Source: Chitinophagaceae bacterium (GTDB lineage Bacteria; Bacteroidota; Bacteroidia; Chitinophagales; Chitinophagaceae). From it: a DNA stretch of 64,000 bases. The position numbers and the translations under genes are program-made. Under the pieces are notes generated by a model. That model had not been told where the DNA came from, did not search any database, and worked only from the letters and a program-made list of their open reading frames with translations. Below are positions 46,747 through 56,014 of this stretch, one piece after another. Every line of letters begins with the position of its first letter. Position 1 is the first letter of the stretch. The stretch is taken from positions 1 to 64,000 of the forward strand of contig JAMLHK010000012.1 in the NCBI GenBank assembly GCA_023957155.1, written 5' to 3'.

Positions 46747-47514
46747 ATGAAGCAAATACCCAATATTTTTACCCTGCTTAATCTTTTCTTTGGCTGTCTG
46801 GCCATTATTGTTACCCTGCAAAGTGGCATAAGCCTGGTTACTACAAACGAAGGAGAGCAAATGATGAATATGCCGGAGCCTGTATTCATGGCTTCCCTGT
46901 ACATAGCCCTGGCTGCCGTAATAGATTTTTTGGATGGTTTTGTTGCCCGTTTAATGCATGCCGTTTCTCCTATGGGAAAACAGTTAGATTCCCTGGCGGA
47001 TGTGGTAAGCTTTGGGGTAGCTCCGGGACTGATCATTTATCAGTTTTTGCGCTTATCGGTAGCAGGCGGGGAAGACGGGTTGGATGCTTCTGTTGTATGG
47101 TTATTACCGGCGCTGATTTTGCCCTGTGCAGCAGCATGGCGCCTGGCACGGTTTAACCTGGATGAAACACAGTCCGATCATTTTAAAGGGATACCTGCGC
47201 CGGCTGCCGGTTTGCTGGTAGCTTCCTTTCCGCTCATTTTCTGGCACAGCTCCTCCTCTGCTGTTATAGGTATGTTCTTAAATAAATGGGTATGGTATAT
47301 TGTGGTATTATTGCTGAGCTGGCTGATGGTGTCGAATATTCCTTTTATGAGTCTAAAGTTTAAGGATTATTCTTTTAAAAATAATATATACAGGTGGATA
47401 CTGGTCTTATTATCCGTTGTGCTGCTGGTTTTGTTTAAATGGTCGGCCGTTCCGCTTATTTTTATCGCTTACATTCTGTTATCTTTACCGCTTAAAAATA
47501 CACAAGCATCATGA
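46747..47514 (+). CDS. pssA: CDP-diacylglycerol--serine O-phosphatidyltransferase
   Basis: 255 residues, about seven membrane helices. The CDP-alcohol phosphotransferase signature is complete: D60, D63, G64, A67, R68, G77, D81 and D85. The start MKQIPNIFTLLNLFFGCLAI is characteristic of PssA. It makes phosphatidylserine, the precursor of phosphatidylethanolamine, in the cytoplasmic membrane. Its last bases overlap purS by 4 (ATGA), so the two are translated together. Confidence 0.93.
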   Translation: MKQIPNIFTLLNLFFGCLAIIVTLQSGISLVTTNEGEQMMNMPEPVFMASLYIALAAVIDFLDGFVARLMHAVSPMGKQLDSLADVVSFGVAPGLIIYQFLRLSVAGGEDGLDASVVWLLPALILPCAAAWRLARFNLDETQSDHFKGIPAPAAGLLVASFPLIFWHSSSSAVIGMFLNKWVWYIVVLLLSWLMVSNIPFMSLKFKDYSFKNNIYRWILVLLSVVLLVLFKWSAVPLIFIAYILLSLPLKNTQAS

Positions 47515-47765
47515 CCTACGCTGTCCATATCAATATTATGCCTTTGAAAGAATTACTTGACCCCCAGGGAAAAGCGGTGATGAGCGGGTTAGGCAACCTG
47601 GGATTGAAAGGTGTTGAAGACGTCCGTATCGGAAAGCATATCATCCTGCAAATAGAGGCCGCATCTGCCGAAGAAGCAGGAAAGGTTGCAGAGGAAGCTT
47701 CAAAAAAGTTACTGGCCAACCCGGTAATGGAATATTTTGAGATAACGGTAGCACCAACGGTCTGA
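47511..47765 (+). CDS. purS: Phosphoribosylformylglycinamidine synthase subunit PurS
   Basis: 84 residues, the standard size. The fold marker INIMPLKELLDPQGKAVMSG followed by LGNLGLKGVEDVRIGKHI is typical of PurS, with YFEITVAPTV at the end. PurS dimers bridge PurL and PurQ. It overlaps pssA by 4 bases and ends 7 bases before rsmI. Its presence agrees with the small PurL upstream. Confidence 0.95.
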   Translation: MTYAVHINIMPLKELLDPQGKAVMSGLGNLGLKGVEDVRIGKHIILQIEAASAEEAGKVAEEASKKLLANPVMEYFEITVAPTV

Positions 47766-47772
47766 AGTAATT

Positions 47773-48438
47773 ATGCTTTACATCGTTCCTTCTCCTATAG
47801 GAAATCTTGCCGACATGAGCTTCAGGGCGGTAGAAGTACTCAAACGAGTTGATCTTATCCTGGCGGAAGATACCCGTACCTCATCGGTATTGCTGAAACA
47901 TTACGATATACAAAAACCGCTCACTCCCTATCACCAGCACAATGAGCATAAGGTTCTCCATCACTTGGTGGAACAGTTGCTTGCAGGAAAAAAAATGGCC
48001 ATGCTGACTGATGCCGGCACACCGGGTATTTCCGACCCGGCTTTTTTATTAGTGAGGGAATGTGTTAAAAATAATATCCCGGTCGAAACTTTGCCCGGTG
48101 CCACTGCGTTTGTCCCTGCTTTAGTGAACAGCGGACTCCCCATCAACCGGTTTTGCTTTGAAGGGTTTTTACCTTTAAAAAAGGGCAGGCAAACATTATT
48201 TAAAAAACTCGCGGAAGAAGAAAGAACCATCGTCTTTTATGAATCGCCTATGCGATTAGTAAAGACCCTGGAAGAGTGTATACAATATTTCGGGCCGGAA
48301 AGACGGTGTTGTGTGAGCCGGGAACTGACCAAGCTGTTTGAAGAAAATAAAAGAGGCAGCTTACGGGAAGTGCGTGATCATTTTAAAGAGAGAGGGGTGA
48401 AAGGAGAGATCGTTGTGGTGATTGAAGGCGCTTCCTGA
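47773..48438 (+). CDS. rsmI: 16S rRNA (cytidine-1402-2'-O)-methyltransferase RsmI
   Basis: 221 residues of the tetrapyrrole-methylase fold. Starts LYIVPSPIGNLADMSFRAVE, then LILAEDTRTSSVLLKHYDI, GTPGISDPAFLLVREC and LPGATAFVPALVNSGLP, all signature RsmI segments. It methylates the 2'-OH of C1402 in the decoding centre of 16S rRNA with SAM. Somewhat shorter than the E. coli enzyme (286), as in most Bacteroidota. The 3' end overlaps a convergent lipoprotein gene by 61 bases. Confidence 0.95.
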   Translation: MLYIVPSPIGNLADMSFRAVEVLKRVDLILAEDTRTSSVLLKHYDIQKPLTPYHQHNEHKVLHHLVEQLLAGKKMAMLTDAGTPGISDPAFLLVRECVKNNIPVETLPGATAFVPALVNSGLPINRFCFEGFLPLKKGRQTLFKKLAEEERTIVFYESPMRLVKTLEECIQYFGPERRCCVSRELTKLFEENKRGSLREVRDHFKERGVKGEIVVVIEGAS

Positions 48439-48902
48439 TCTGTAATATCATGGTATAGTATGTGAGTGAAGAAACGGCCTTTATAATTCAATTTTCTAAA
48501 TGCAAAGCCAGGTTCGCCATTCAGCAATGTATCTGTTTTATGGGCTGAGGAAGCAATAACCATAATCTTGTTGCGGGGCGTTCCGTTTATAAAAATGCCG
48601 GCCATATCGGAAAGATCAACAGTTGTATGGGGGTTAATCTCAAGCCTGAAATGGTTGATATCTACCCACGTAACGTTTTGAGTACTGTCAAGAAATCGCT
48701 TATAGCCCCGTTCCAGATTGATGACCCGGTTTGTCATCCTGATTTGATTGGGCAAAGTTTTCATATTACGTATATCAAGGAGATAAACGTCTACCAACGC
48801 CGCAGCGTCAGTAAGGTTTCTGATGCAAGCATCAAATTTCCAGGAGCAGGATGAAATGAGATGAAGGGAAAGAACCATTAAAATAATCCGGATATTTTTC
48901 AT
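48378..48902 (-). CDS. Hypothetical lipoprotein
   Basis: 174 residues with a lipobox LISSC at the end of the leader (C19). The mature part has about four cysteine-free beta-like segments; there is one extra pair of cysteines near the start (SSCSWKFDACIRN). No motif is recognised. Its last 61 bases lie opposite the rsmI end, so the mRNAs would be partly complementary. Confidence 0.6.
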   Translation of the reverse strand: MKNIRIILMVLSLHLISSCSWKFDACIRNLTDAAALVDVYLLDIRNMKTLPNQIRMTNRVINLERGYKRFLDSTQNVTWVDINHFRLEINPHTTVDLSDMAGIFINGTPRNKIMVIASSAHKTDTLLNGEPGFAFRKLNYKGRFFTHILYHDITDQEAPSITTTISPFTPLSLK

Positions 48903-48993
48903 GATTTAATCTTTTAAGAAAGTTTTATCCCGGTACGGGCAGGTTAAATTTATAATTTGGCGAAATTGCAGTGACTTTTAAAATAATGAAATT

Positions 48994-49440
48994 ATGAAGA
49001 AGATTTTTGTACTGATGATTGTTTTTTCTTCCGGCTTAGTGTTTCATTCCAATGCCCAGATCAGGAAAATTCCGGCGGAGGTTACCAATGCGTTTTCCGA
49101 GAAATATGAACAGGCAAAAAATGTGGAATGGAGAGATCACCTATCTGCATTTGTTGCCAGTTTTGAACTGGATGATGAGAAATACGAAGCAAAATTCAAC
49201 AAAAAGGGAAATTGGCTGAGTACTGAAATGGAGTTGGCAATCAGCGATATGCCCGATGTGGTAAATGACGGGTTAGAAAAGAGCAAATATTCGGAGTGGG
49301 AGGTAAGGGCAGTATACGAAATTGAGCTTCCGGATAACGCTAAGCAGTACCGGGTACACGTGGCCAAGTCGAATATTCAGCAAAAGAACCTGCTTTTTAA
49401 TGAAAAGGGAAAGTTGCTGAAAGATAATCTCAGGTTGTAA
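48994..49440 (+). CDS. Secreted PepSY-like domain protein
   Basis: 148 residues with a signal peptide (MKKIFVLMIVFSSGLVFHSNA, cut before Q). Two PepSY-like (DUF2874-type) units follow, marked by AFSEKYEQAKNVEWRDH with ...YEAKFNKKGNWLSTEMEL and KYSEWEVRAVYEIELPD with YRVHVAK...LLFNEKGKLL. These periplasmic proteins occur widely in Bacteroidota; their role is unclear. A hairpin terminator follows. Confidence 0.85.
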   Translation: MKKIFVLMIVFSSGLVFHSNAQIRKIPAEVTNAFSEKYEQAKNVEWRDHLSAFVASFELDDEKYEAKFNKKGNWLSTEMELAISDMPDVVNDGLEKSKYSEWEVRAVYEIELPDNAKQYRVHVAKSNIQQKNLLFNEKGKLLKDNLRL

Positions 49441-49471
49441 GTAAGACAGTAAGATTGTAAAAAATATAATG

Positions 49472-49515
49472 AGAGACGAAGAAAGAGGGATACGCCTTTT
49501 GACCTTCGTCTCTTT
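49472..49515 (+). terminator. Hairpin terminator after the PepSY-like gene
   Basis: A perfect 10-bp stem AGAGACGAAG (49472-49481) with CTTCGTCTCT (49504-49513) and a 22-base loop. Only a short T-rich tail follows, so it is weaker than the others. Confidence 0.6.
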
Positions 49516-49553
49516 AATTTTTATCATAAGCGCAGGGATATCACCTGCTTTAT

Positions 49554-49561
49554 TATCTTTG
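49554..49561 (+). promoter_or_regulatory. -7 box (TATCTTTG) upstream of the M1 peptidase gene
   Basis: Fits TAnnTTTG, 32 bases before the ATG at 49594. Confidence 0.45.
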
Positions 49562-49593
49562 ATTAAGTCGAAATTATAAAATATTGTTCCGGA

Positions 49594-51531
49594 ATGAAAA
49601 GGGTGTTATTCTTTACGTTGATTTTAAGTGGCAGCTATACAATGATTTCCGCGCAGCCGGATCGCTGGCAGCAAAGGGTAAAGTATGTAATGGATGTTGA
49701 TTTGAATGTGCAGACCAACCGGCTAAAAGGAAAACAAAAGTTAGAATACTGGAATAACTCGCCGGATACTTTATACAGGGTGTTTTATCATTTATACTGG
49801 AATGCCTTTCAGCCCAACAGTATGATGGATATGCGCAGTCGTGAACTCGGCAGGGTGGAGTTCCGTTCAGCAGATAACCAGGTCATAAAAGATTGGGATA
49901 GCCGGGTGACAGACCGCATACAGCATCTTGCCCCGGATGAAATCGGGTATCAGAAAATTCTTTCCTTAAAAATGAATGGTGCAGATCAGGTATTTAAGGT
50001 GCAGGAAACCATTCTCGAAGTGACATTGAGCAGACCTATAGCACCGAGATCCAGGGTAGTGTTCGACATGGATTTTGAAGCACAGGTACCGCTGCAGATC
50101 AGGCGATCGGGGAGGGATAATCCCAATACGGGGGTACGCTATTCTATGAGTCAGTGGTATCCCAAGCTTTGTGAATATGATGAGGAGGGCTGGCATCCCA
50201 CGCCTTATGTGGCAAGGGAGTTTTACGGTGTATGGGGAGATTATGAAGTGAATATTACCCTCAACAGGGATTATATCATTGGCGGAACTGGTTATTTACA
50301 AAATGCCGGCCAGATAGGATATGGATATGAAAAAAAAGGGACAAAAGTAACGCGTCCGCCCGGAAATACGCTAACCTGGCGGTTTATAGCACCTAATGTG
50401 CATGATTTTGTTTGGGCTGCCGACCCACAGTATAAGCATATAACACGTGATATTTCAAATGGCCGCACGGTTCATGTGTTGTATAAAAACAAGCCCGGTG
50501 ATGCAGCTAATGATAATGCCTGGAAAGAAGTGGCTGATGCAGCGGTAACGGTATTGCCATTTATCGAGAAACATTTTGGCGAATATATGTATAAGCAATA
50601 TTCGTTTATACAGGGGGGCGATGGAGGAATGGAATACCCGATGGCAACACTGTTAAACGGTTCGGGATTAGGTACCGTTTTTCACGAGTGGATGCATAGC
50701 TGGTATCAAATGATGCTGGGAACTAATGAATCGCTTTATGCCTGGATGGATGAAGGGTTTACCAGTTATGCTTCAGGGCTGGTGTCTGCATATTACCGGC
50801 AGCAAAAGAATAAGCCGCTAAATGATGATGCTGAACTTTTGGCAGATGCTGCCGGGCCGGGAACAGGCAGTGCACTTCCGTTATATCATGCCGACAGCTA
50901 TGCGAGTTATTTTAACCTCGTAAAAAGCGGGCTTGAGGAACCTTTAACCACTCATGCCGATCATTTTAATACCAATTTTGCTTATGTAAGAGCGGCTTAC
51001 TCCAAGGGGGCGGTATTCCTGGCACAATTGGGTTATATCATTAGCGATTCGCTGAGGGATAAAACCTTACTGGAATATTACAGGCAATGGCGGTTTAAGC
51101 ATCCTGATGCCAATGATTTTATTCGTGTGGCCGAAAAGGTGAGTGGGATCCAATTGGACTGGTATAAGGAATACTGGGTAAATACAACCAAGACCATTGA
51201 TTATAGTATAGACAGCTTATGGGAGCAAAACGGGAAGACAAAGATCCGTTTGCGTATGCTGGGACAGATGCCTATGCCGGTTGATGTGGGCATACGGTAT
51301 AAAGACGGCTCCGGAGAAACAGTATATATACCCCAGTATAGTATGTTCGGAGCCAAGCCGGCGGAAAATAATACGCCCCGTACGGTGCAGGAGCCGTGGA
51401 GATGGACACATCCTGCTTATGTGTTTGAAGTAGATCAGCGACTGGCAAATATCAGGTCACTTGAAATAGATCCTACCTGGAGAATGGCGGATATCAACCG
51501 GAAGAATAATAAGATAGAGCTGGCGTGGTAG
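49594..51531 (+). CDS. M1 family metallopeptidase (secreted)
   Basis: 645 residues with a signal peptide (about 1-20, ISA/Q). Zinc site HEWMH at 364-368 with E387 in WMDEGFTSYA as third ligand; GGMEYP at 344-349 corresponds to the exopeptidase GxMEN motif. The N-terminal beta-sandwich (about 25-260) and a C-terminal part (about 530-645) frame the domain. It is one of two M1 enzymes in the window and only distantly similar to the one at 11668 (HExxH spacing and neighbouring motifs differ). A periplasmic aminopeptidase role is likely. Confidence 0.9.
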   Translation: MKRVLFFTLILSGSYTMISAQPDRWQQRVKYVMDVDLNVQTNRLKGKQKLEYWNNSPDTLYRVFYHLYWNAFQPNSMMDMRSRELGRVEFRSADNQVIKDWDSRVTDRIQHLAPDEIGYQKILSLKMNGADQVFKVQETILEVTLSRPIAPRSRVVFDMDFEAQVPLQIRRSGRDNPNTGVRYSMSQWYPKLCEYDEEGWHPTPYVAREFYGVWGDYEVNITLNRDYIIGGTGYLQNAGQIGYGYEKKGTKVTRPPGNTLTWRFIAPNVHDFVWAADPQYKHITRDISNGRTVHVLYKNKPGDAANDNAWKEVADAAVTVLPFIEKHFGEYMYKQYSFIQGGDGGMEYPMATLLNGSGLGTVFHEWMHSWYQMMLGTNESLYAWMDEGFTSYASGLVSAYYRQQKNKPLNDDAELLADAAGPGTGSALPLYHADSYASYFNLVKSGLEEPLTTHADHFNTNFAYVRAAYSKGAVFLAQLGYIISDSLRDKTLLEYYRQWRFKHPDANDFIRVAEKVSGIQLDWYKEYWVNTTKTIDYSIDSLWEQNGKTKIRLRMLGQMPMPVDVGIRYKDGSGETVYIPQYSMFGAKPAENNTPRTVQEPWRWTHPAYVFEVDQRLANIRSLEIDPTWRMADINRKNNKIELAW

Positions 51532-51724
51532 GAGATGGAGCGAGAATGCCGTCGGCACGCTTTGCGTCAGACGGCAGCGTATCATATTTGGAGCTTCCGT
51601 TCATTGGTCTGACTGGGGTGGATCCCAAATTGTTGCACCACTGGGGCTGACCAAAAAGTAATATTTTGCCACGGAGTCGCTAAGGCCCAAAGAAAATTAA
51701 ACCTGAGAATGAGAACCTTGTGCC

Positions 51725-51744
51725 CCTGCCTGTCGGCAGGCAGG
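51725..51744. repeat. REP-like palindrome, copy 1
   Basis: CCTGCCTG and its reverse complement CAGGCAGG separated by TCGG, a perfect 8-bp stem with a 4-base loop. It shares the CCTGTCGGCA core with copy 2 about 75 bases on. Confidence 0.6.
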
Positions 51745-51804
51745 TTTGAGTCTTAGTGGCAAATCTTTAAACCGAATCTTTTTAGTCAGCCCCAAAAGCC
51801 AGCC

Positions 51805-51820
51805 TGTCGGCAGACAGGGG
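51805..51820. repeat. REP-like palindrome, copy 2
   Basis: CCTGTC and GACAGG separated by GGCA, a 6-bp stem with the same core as copy 1. Confidence 0.5.
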
Positions 51821-51956
51821 TGAGGGCAATTAAATAAGCAGCGATATTTGGGATACGCCCGTCTAACGGTCTTTTACAATCACGCTCCCTAAAAATTACG
51901 TATCTTACATCTGCCTGATGTTTCGGGTCAAATACCCGGCGGATGTATATTTTTTT

Positions 51957-53246
51957 ATGAGGCGATATTTACCATATCTGTTATTGATGTTTTTCTTCCC
52001 GGTGCCTGCCATTGGGCAGAAAGTATTATCCATAAAGGTGGAGGGGGCTATTAACCCGGCTTCGGCTGATTTTATCCATCAGGCTATTGAAAAGGCGGAG
52101 AAAGACCAGGCAGAATGTATCATTATTCATTTGAATACGCCCGGAGGATTATTGACATCTACCCGGAGCATTGTCAGCGATCTGCTCGTTGCCCCGGTTC
52201 CGGTAATTGTATATGTGTCGCCGGGTGGTGCTCATGCGGGGTCTGCAGGTGTTTTTATTACCCTGGCGGCTAATATTGCCGCGATGGCTCCTGCAACCAA
52301 TATCGGAGCGGCCCATCCGGTATCCATGCAGGGAGGGATGGATAGTACGATGAACAGTAAGGCAACCAATGATGCTGCAGCTTTTATACGCAGCATAGCG
52401 GATAAGCGTAACCGTAATCTTGAATGGGCGGAAGATGCAGTAAGGAACAGTGTTTCTATTACAGAGAAAGAAGCCCTGCAAAAAAATGTTATTGATCTGA
52501 TTGCCTCCTCAGAAGAGGACCTGCTTGGCCAGATAGACGGAAGAGTGATCCGGCTTCCATTCGGGGAACGTGTACTGCAAACAAAAAATGCGGAAGTATA
52601 CACTTATAGCATGAGCATTTGGGAAAGGATATTGAATATTATCAGTGATCCGAGCATTGCGTATATTTTACTGCTATTGGGCATGTATGGAATTATGTTT
52701 GAGCTGTATAATCCGGGTGCCATGCTGCCGGGCATTGTAGGGGTCATCAGCCTCATTCTTGCCTTTTATTCCATGCACTCCTTACCGGTTAACTATGCCG
52801 GGTTAGCGCTGATCGTTTTTGCTGTGATCCTGTTTATCCTCGAAATAAAAATAGTAAGCCATGGTATTTTAACCATCGGCGGGATCGTTTCACTGTTGAT
52901 AGGGTCAATGATGCTTATCCGCACCACATCCGGGCTGGAGTTGGCGAAGATATCCCTGGCTGTTATATATTCCGCTACCGTTATTACTACTTTGTTTTTT
53001 CTTTTTATAATCGGGTTGGGACTGAAAGCCCAGAAAAGAAAGATCGTTACGGGCAGGGAAGGGCTGGACGGACTTACCGGTATCGCCATGGATAACCTTA
53101 GCCCGAACGGGGTGGTTATGCTGGAAGGGGAGATATGGAATGCCGAATCGGTTGACGGGGAGATTCAGAAAGGAGAAAGAGTAAGGGTTCGGGAAATGAA
53201 AGACCTGAAAGTATATGTTGAAAGAGATCGAATATTCATTCAATAA
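51957..53246 (+). CDS. NfeD-like membrane serine protease (ClpP class)
   Basis: 429 residues from the ATG at 51957, which begins a signal-type helix ([13 protein letters not shown]); an upstream ATG at 51918 is less fitting. The ClpP-class domain (about 25-215) has [13 protein letters not shown] with the likely nucleophile serine and a downstream lysine region; four membrane helices (about 225-345) and a C-terminal OB-fold NfeD domain (about 365-429) follow, the long NfeD1b layout. It cuts or anchors membrane proteins together with a stomatin/prohibitin partner, which is encoded 11 bases downstream. Together they form the classical pair. Confidence 0.92.
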   Translation: MRRYLPYLLLMFFFPVPAIGQKVLSIKVEGAINPASADFIHQAIEKAEKDQAECIIIHLNTPGGLLTSTRSIVSDLLVAPVPVIVYVSPGGAHAGSAGVFITLAANIAAMAPATNIGAAHPVSMQGGMDSTMNSKATNDAAAFIRSIADKRNRNLEWAEDAVRNSVSITEKEALQKNVIDLIASSEEDLLGQIDGRVIRLPFGERVLQTKNAEVYTYSMSIWERILNIISDPSIAYILLLLGMYGIMFELYNPGAMLPGIVGVISLILAFYSMHSLPVNYAGLALIVFAVILFILEIKIVSHGILTIGGIVSLLIGSMMLIRTTSGLELAKISLAVIYSATVITTLFFLFIIGLGLKAQKRKIVTGREGLDGLTGIAMDNLSPNGVVMLEGEIWNAESVDGEIQKGERVRVREMKDLKVYVERDRIFIQ

Positions 53247-53257
53247 AAATAAAGATC

Positions 53258-54028
53258 ATGGAACAGCTACCCATCGGATTGATTGTACTTCTTGTTTTTG
53301 TTATTCTCATATTAGGTAACTCCGTTCGTATTTTGCGGGAATATGAAAGAGGAGTGATTTTCAGGCTTGGACGCCTGATTGGAGGAGAGGGGGTAAAGGG
53401 CCCCGGGCTTATCTTACTGATCCCGGTTATAGATAAGATGGTAAAAGTGAGCCTTCGGGTGGTGGTGATGGATGTGCCTTCACAGGATATCATTACAAGA
53501 GATAATGTTTCGGTGAAAGTAAGCGCAGTAGTATATTGCCGGGTGGTAGAACCTCAAAAAGCAGTGGTAGCTGTTGAAAATTACCTGCTGGCTACTTCGC
53601 AATTTTCACAAACTACCCTGCGCAGTGTATTGGGACAGTCCGAGCTGGATGACCTCCTTTCCCAGCGGGAGAAGATAAACATTAAGCTGCAACAGATTAT
53701 TGATACCCATACCGAACCCTGGGGAGTAAAAGTGTCCAATGTAGAGGTAAAGCAAATTGATCTGCCCCAGGAAATGCAGAGAGCTATGGCTAAGCAGGCG
53801 GAAGCGGAGCGGGAAAGAAGAAGCAAGGTGATTGCTGCAGAAGGAGAGTTCCAGGCCTCACAGCGCTTATCTGATGCCGCAAAAATTTTATCCGACCAGC
53901 CCAGCGCTTTAACCCTGCGCTATCTGCAAACACTCCGGGAGATCGCTACGGAAAATAATTCTACTACGCTGTTCCCTATACCTATAGATATTTTAAAACC
54001 TTTCCTGGGCAATTCGGATAAAAAATAA
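53258..54028 (+). CDS. SPFH-domain (stomatin/slipin-like) protein
   Basis: 256 residues: one membrane helix at about 4-22, an SPFH domain (about 25-190) with [32 protein letters not shown] and [19 protein letters not shown], then a coiled coil (about 175-215, [16 protein letters not shown]). It forms membrane scaffolds or rings and partners with the upstream NfeD protease. Gap 11 bases, so one operon. Confidence 0.95.
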   Translation: MEQLPIGLIVLLVFVILILGNSVRILREYERGVIFRLGRLIGGEGVKGPGLILLIPVIDKMVKVSLRVVVMDVPSQDIITRDNVSVKVSAVVYCRVVEPQKAVVAVENYLLATSQFSQTTLRSVLGQSELDDLLSQREKINIKLQQIIDTHTEPWGVKVSNVEVKQIDLPQEMQRAMAKQAEAERERRSKVIAAEGEFQASQRLSDAAKILSDQPSALTLRYLQTLREIATENNSTTLFPIPIDILKPFLGNSDKK

Positions 54029-54128
54029 ATAACAGCAGCACACAAAAAGCAGGTATACCTTGTTCACTTTTTTTGATGATTGCGATATGTAGGAGAATCT
54101 CTCCATTCGCTACATTAAAAAAATAATT

Positions 54129-54786
54129 ATGAACAGGTACACTTTTTCCTGCTTTAACAGGCTCTCCCTGTTAGGATTTATTGTTTTGTTTTCGATTTCT
54201 ACGTTTTCCTGCAAGAAAGATAATCAGAAAGAGGAAGAAAGCGGTAAGGGAAAATTATACGAGGTAGTGGGTAAGAAATATGTAGATGAAATGAAAGCTG
54301 CGGGGATGAAAATCTATGAAGGAACAACGCCCCCCGTTATCAATAATATATTTCATATTAGCCCCTTAAAGGTAGCTCATAGAAACTTTACAGCTTTAGC
54401 CGGCGCTGTTCCTGTGGGTAAAAACCTGGGTTATTCATATAAGATCCAACTGAGTGGTGAACCGGGGGGAGGAAACTTTAAGATTGTATATAACGCGTCT
54501 TATTTTAACATGATGAAGAATGCTTTTATCCAGGGTAATGGAAATGACTTTACCATTTGTTATACGCTTCGTGATAATATAGGCCGGCCCCGGTGCTAAT
54601 GATTCTTATGAGTACGCTTATATTATTTCCGGAACACAGGATGGTAATAAATTGAAAAATGTTCAGATAGCAGATGTAGTTATTAAAGTATATACTCAAA
54701 GAGGTGAGGAGTCTTCCAAACCGGGATATTTTAGAATTATTGAGGATGCAGACGGTATTTCTGAGCAGGTAGCGTCTTTAAACTAA
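54129..54786 (+). pseudogene. Lipoprotein gene with a single-base frameshift
   Basis: The first frame (54129-54599) codes a lipoprotein (lipobox TFSC, C28) ending abruptly after DNIGRPRC. One base over, a frame without stops runs to 54784-54786: ANDSYEYAYIISGTQDGNKL, then ADVVIKVYTQRGEE and RIIEDADGISEQV. Removing one C from the CCCC run at 54588-54591 fuses them into about 218 residues. Both halves have the same base composition and a sensible protein pattern. It is either a real frameshift or a sequencing error. Function unknown. Confidence 0.7.
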
Positions 54787-54952
54787 GGAATTTCTATTGG
54801 TAATGGAATGGAAAATTAAAAGTAGGCGCCTGTATTCAGGAAAGCCGGAAAACCGGTGCAATTTTTCGTGATTTTACGTCCGGTATACTTATTTTGGGTA
54901 TACGGTTTCAAAATTGATCTCTTTGTTCTTTATCTTCAATTAAAGAAAAGAG

Positions 54953-55954
54953 ATGGCTATGAAATATCTTATACCTTTTTTATTCCTGTTAGTGCAGACC
55001 GGATGGGTAACTGCACAAACGGAAACTACTTACGCTGAAAAATTAGGATACCCTAAAAATGCAAAAATCATCATCCTGCACATAGATGATATGGGCATGT
55101 CTTACGATTCCAATATTGGCGGGATTGAAGCCATGACCAAAGGGGTAGCCAACTCCTGTAGTGTAATGATGCCCTGCCCCTGGGTGCCCGGGTTCGTACA
55201 TGCAATGAAGCAATATCCTGGAATGGATGCAGGATTGCATCTTACTTTAACGTCCGAATGGAAGGATTATCGCTGGGGACCTTTAAGCGGTAAGCCTAAC
55301 GTGCCGGGACTGACTGACCGGGAAGGCGCGATGTGGCGCGGTGTGGCGGATGTGGTAAAGCATGCAACCGCAGACGAAGTGGAAACAGAGATAAGGGTGC
55401 AGGTGGAGCGTGCCCGTACGATGGGTTTTGAGCCTACTCATCTTGATTCGCACATGGGAACCTTATTTGCCACCCCTGCATTTATTGAACGGTATATTAA
55501 AGTTGGCATAGATTACCAGATTCCTGTAATGTTTCCCGGGGGACATAATACTTTAATTGCACAGGAATTGAAAAATACCTCGGCTAATATGCAGATGGCA
55601 CGCGCGGCAGGTAAAAAATTATGGGATGCCGGCTTACCGGTGTTGGATGATCTGTATAACGACAGCTATAGCTGGAAGCCCGCTCCCGACATCTACGCAA
55701 GCGACAGAAAATTACAGGCATATAAAACAGCCAAATATATTGATGTGCTGAAATCGCTGAAGCCGGGTATTACCATGATCATCATGCATTGTACGAATAC
55801 TACCGAGGTTTTTGAACATATTTCTGATTCAGGACCTACCCGCAGGGGTGACTACCTGGCGATGATAGACCCCAGGTTGAAGAAATTTATAGAAAAAGAA
55901 GGGATCATACTAACGACCTGGCGGGAGATGATGGAAAGGAGAAAAAATCTTTAG
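54953..55954 (+). CDS. Secreted ChbG/YdjC-family carbohydrate deacetylase
   Basis: 333 residues with a signal peptide (about 1-21, VTA/Q). The YdjC fold is seen from ILHIDDMGMSY (metal-binding aspartates, about 45-55) through DAGLHLTLTSEW (histidine, about 97-108) and PTHLDSHMG (about 161-169, histidine pair), ending MIIMHCTN near 278-285. Members such as ChbG remove an acetyl group from chitooligosaccharides. The secreted location suggests an external or periplasmic acetylated sugar as substrate, not proven. Confidence 0.88.
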   Translation: MAMKYLIPFLFLLVQTGWVTAQTETTYAEKLGYPKNAKIIILHIDDMGMSYDSNIGGIEAMTKGVANSCSVMMPCPWVPGFVHAMKQYPGMDAGLHLTLTSEWKDYRWGPLSGKPNVPGLTDREGAMWRGVADVVKHATADEVETEIRVQVERARTMGFEPTHLDSHMGTLFATPAFIERYIKVGIDYQIPVMFPGGHNTLIAQELKNTSANMQMARAAGKKLWDAGLPVLDDLYNDSYSWKPAPDIYASDRKLQAYKTAKYIDVLKSLKPGITMIIMHCTNTTEVFEHISDSGPTRRGDYLAMIDPRLKKFIEKEGIILTTWREMMERRKNL

Positions 55955-56014
55955 CGTTCCTCCAACTCTAAAGCCGGCGGATACGTACTTACGGTTTTTA
56001 CTCCCTTTGTATAT

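Larger units (their letters stand above)
51532..51956. other. Intergenic region with REP-like palindromes
   Basis: 425 bases with no gene. Two related palindromes occur, at about 51725-51744 and 51805-51820, with shared CCTGTCGGCA core. The remainder contains GC-rich segments unlike coding DNA. Confidence 0.5.
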
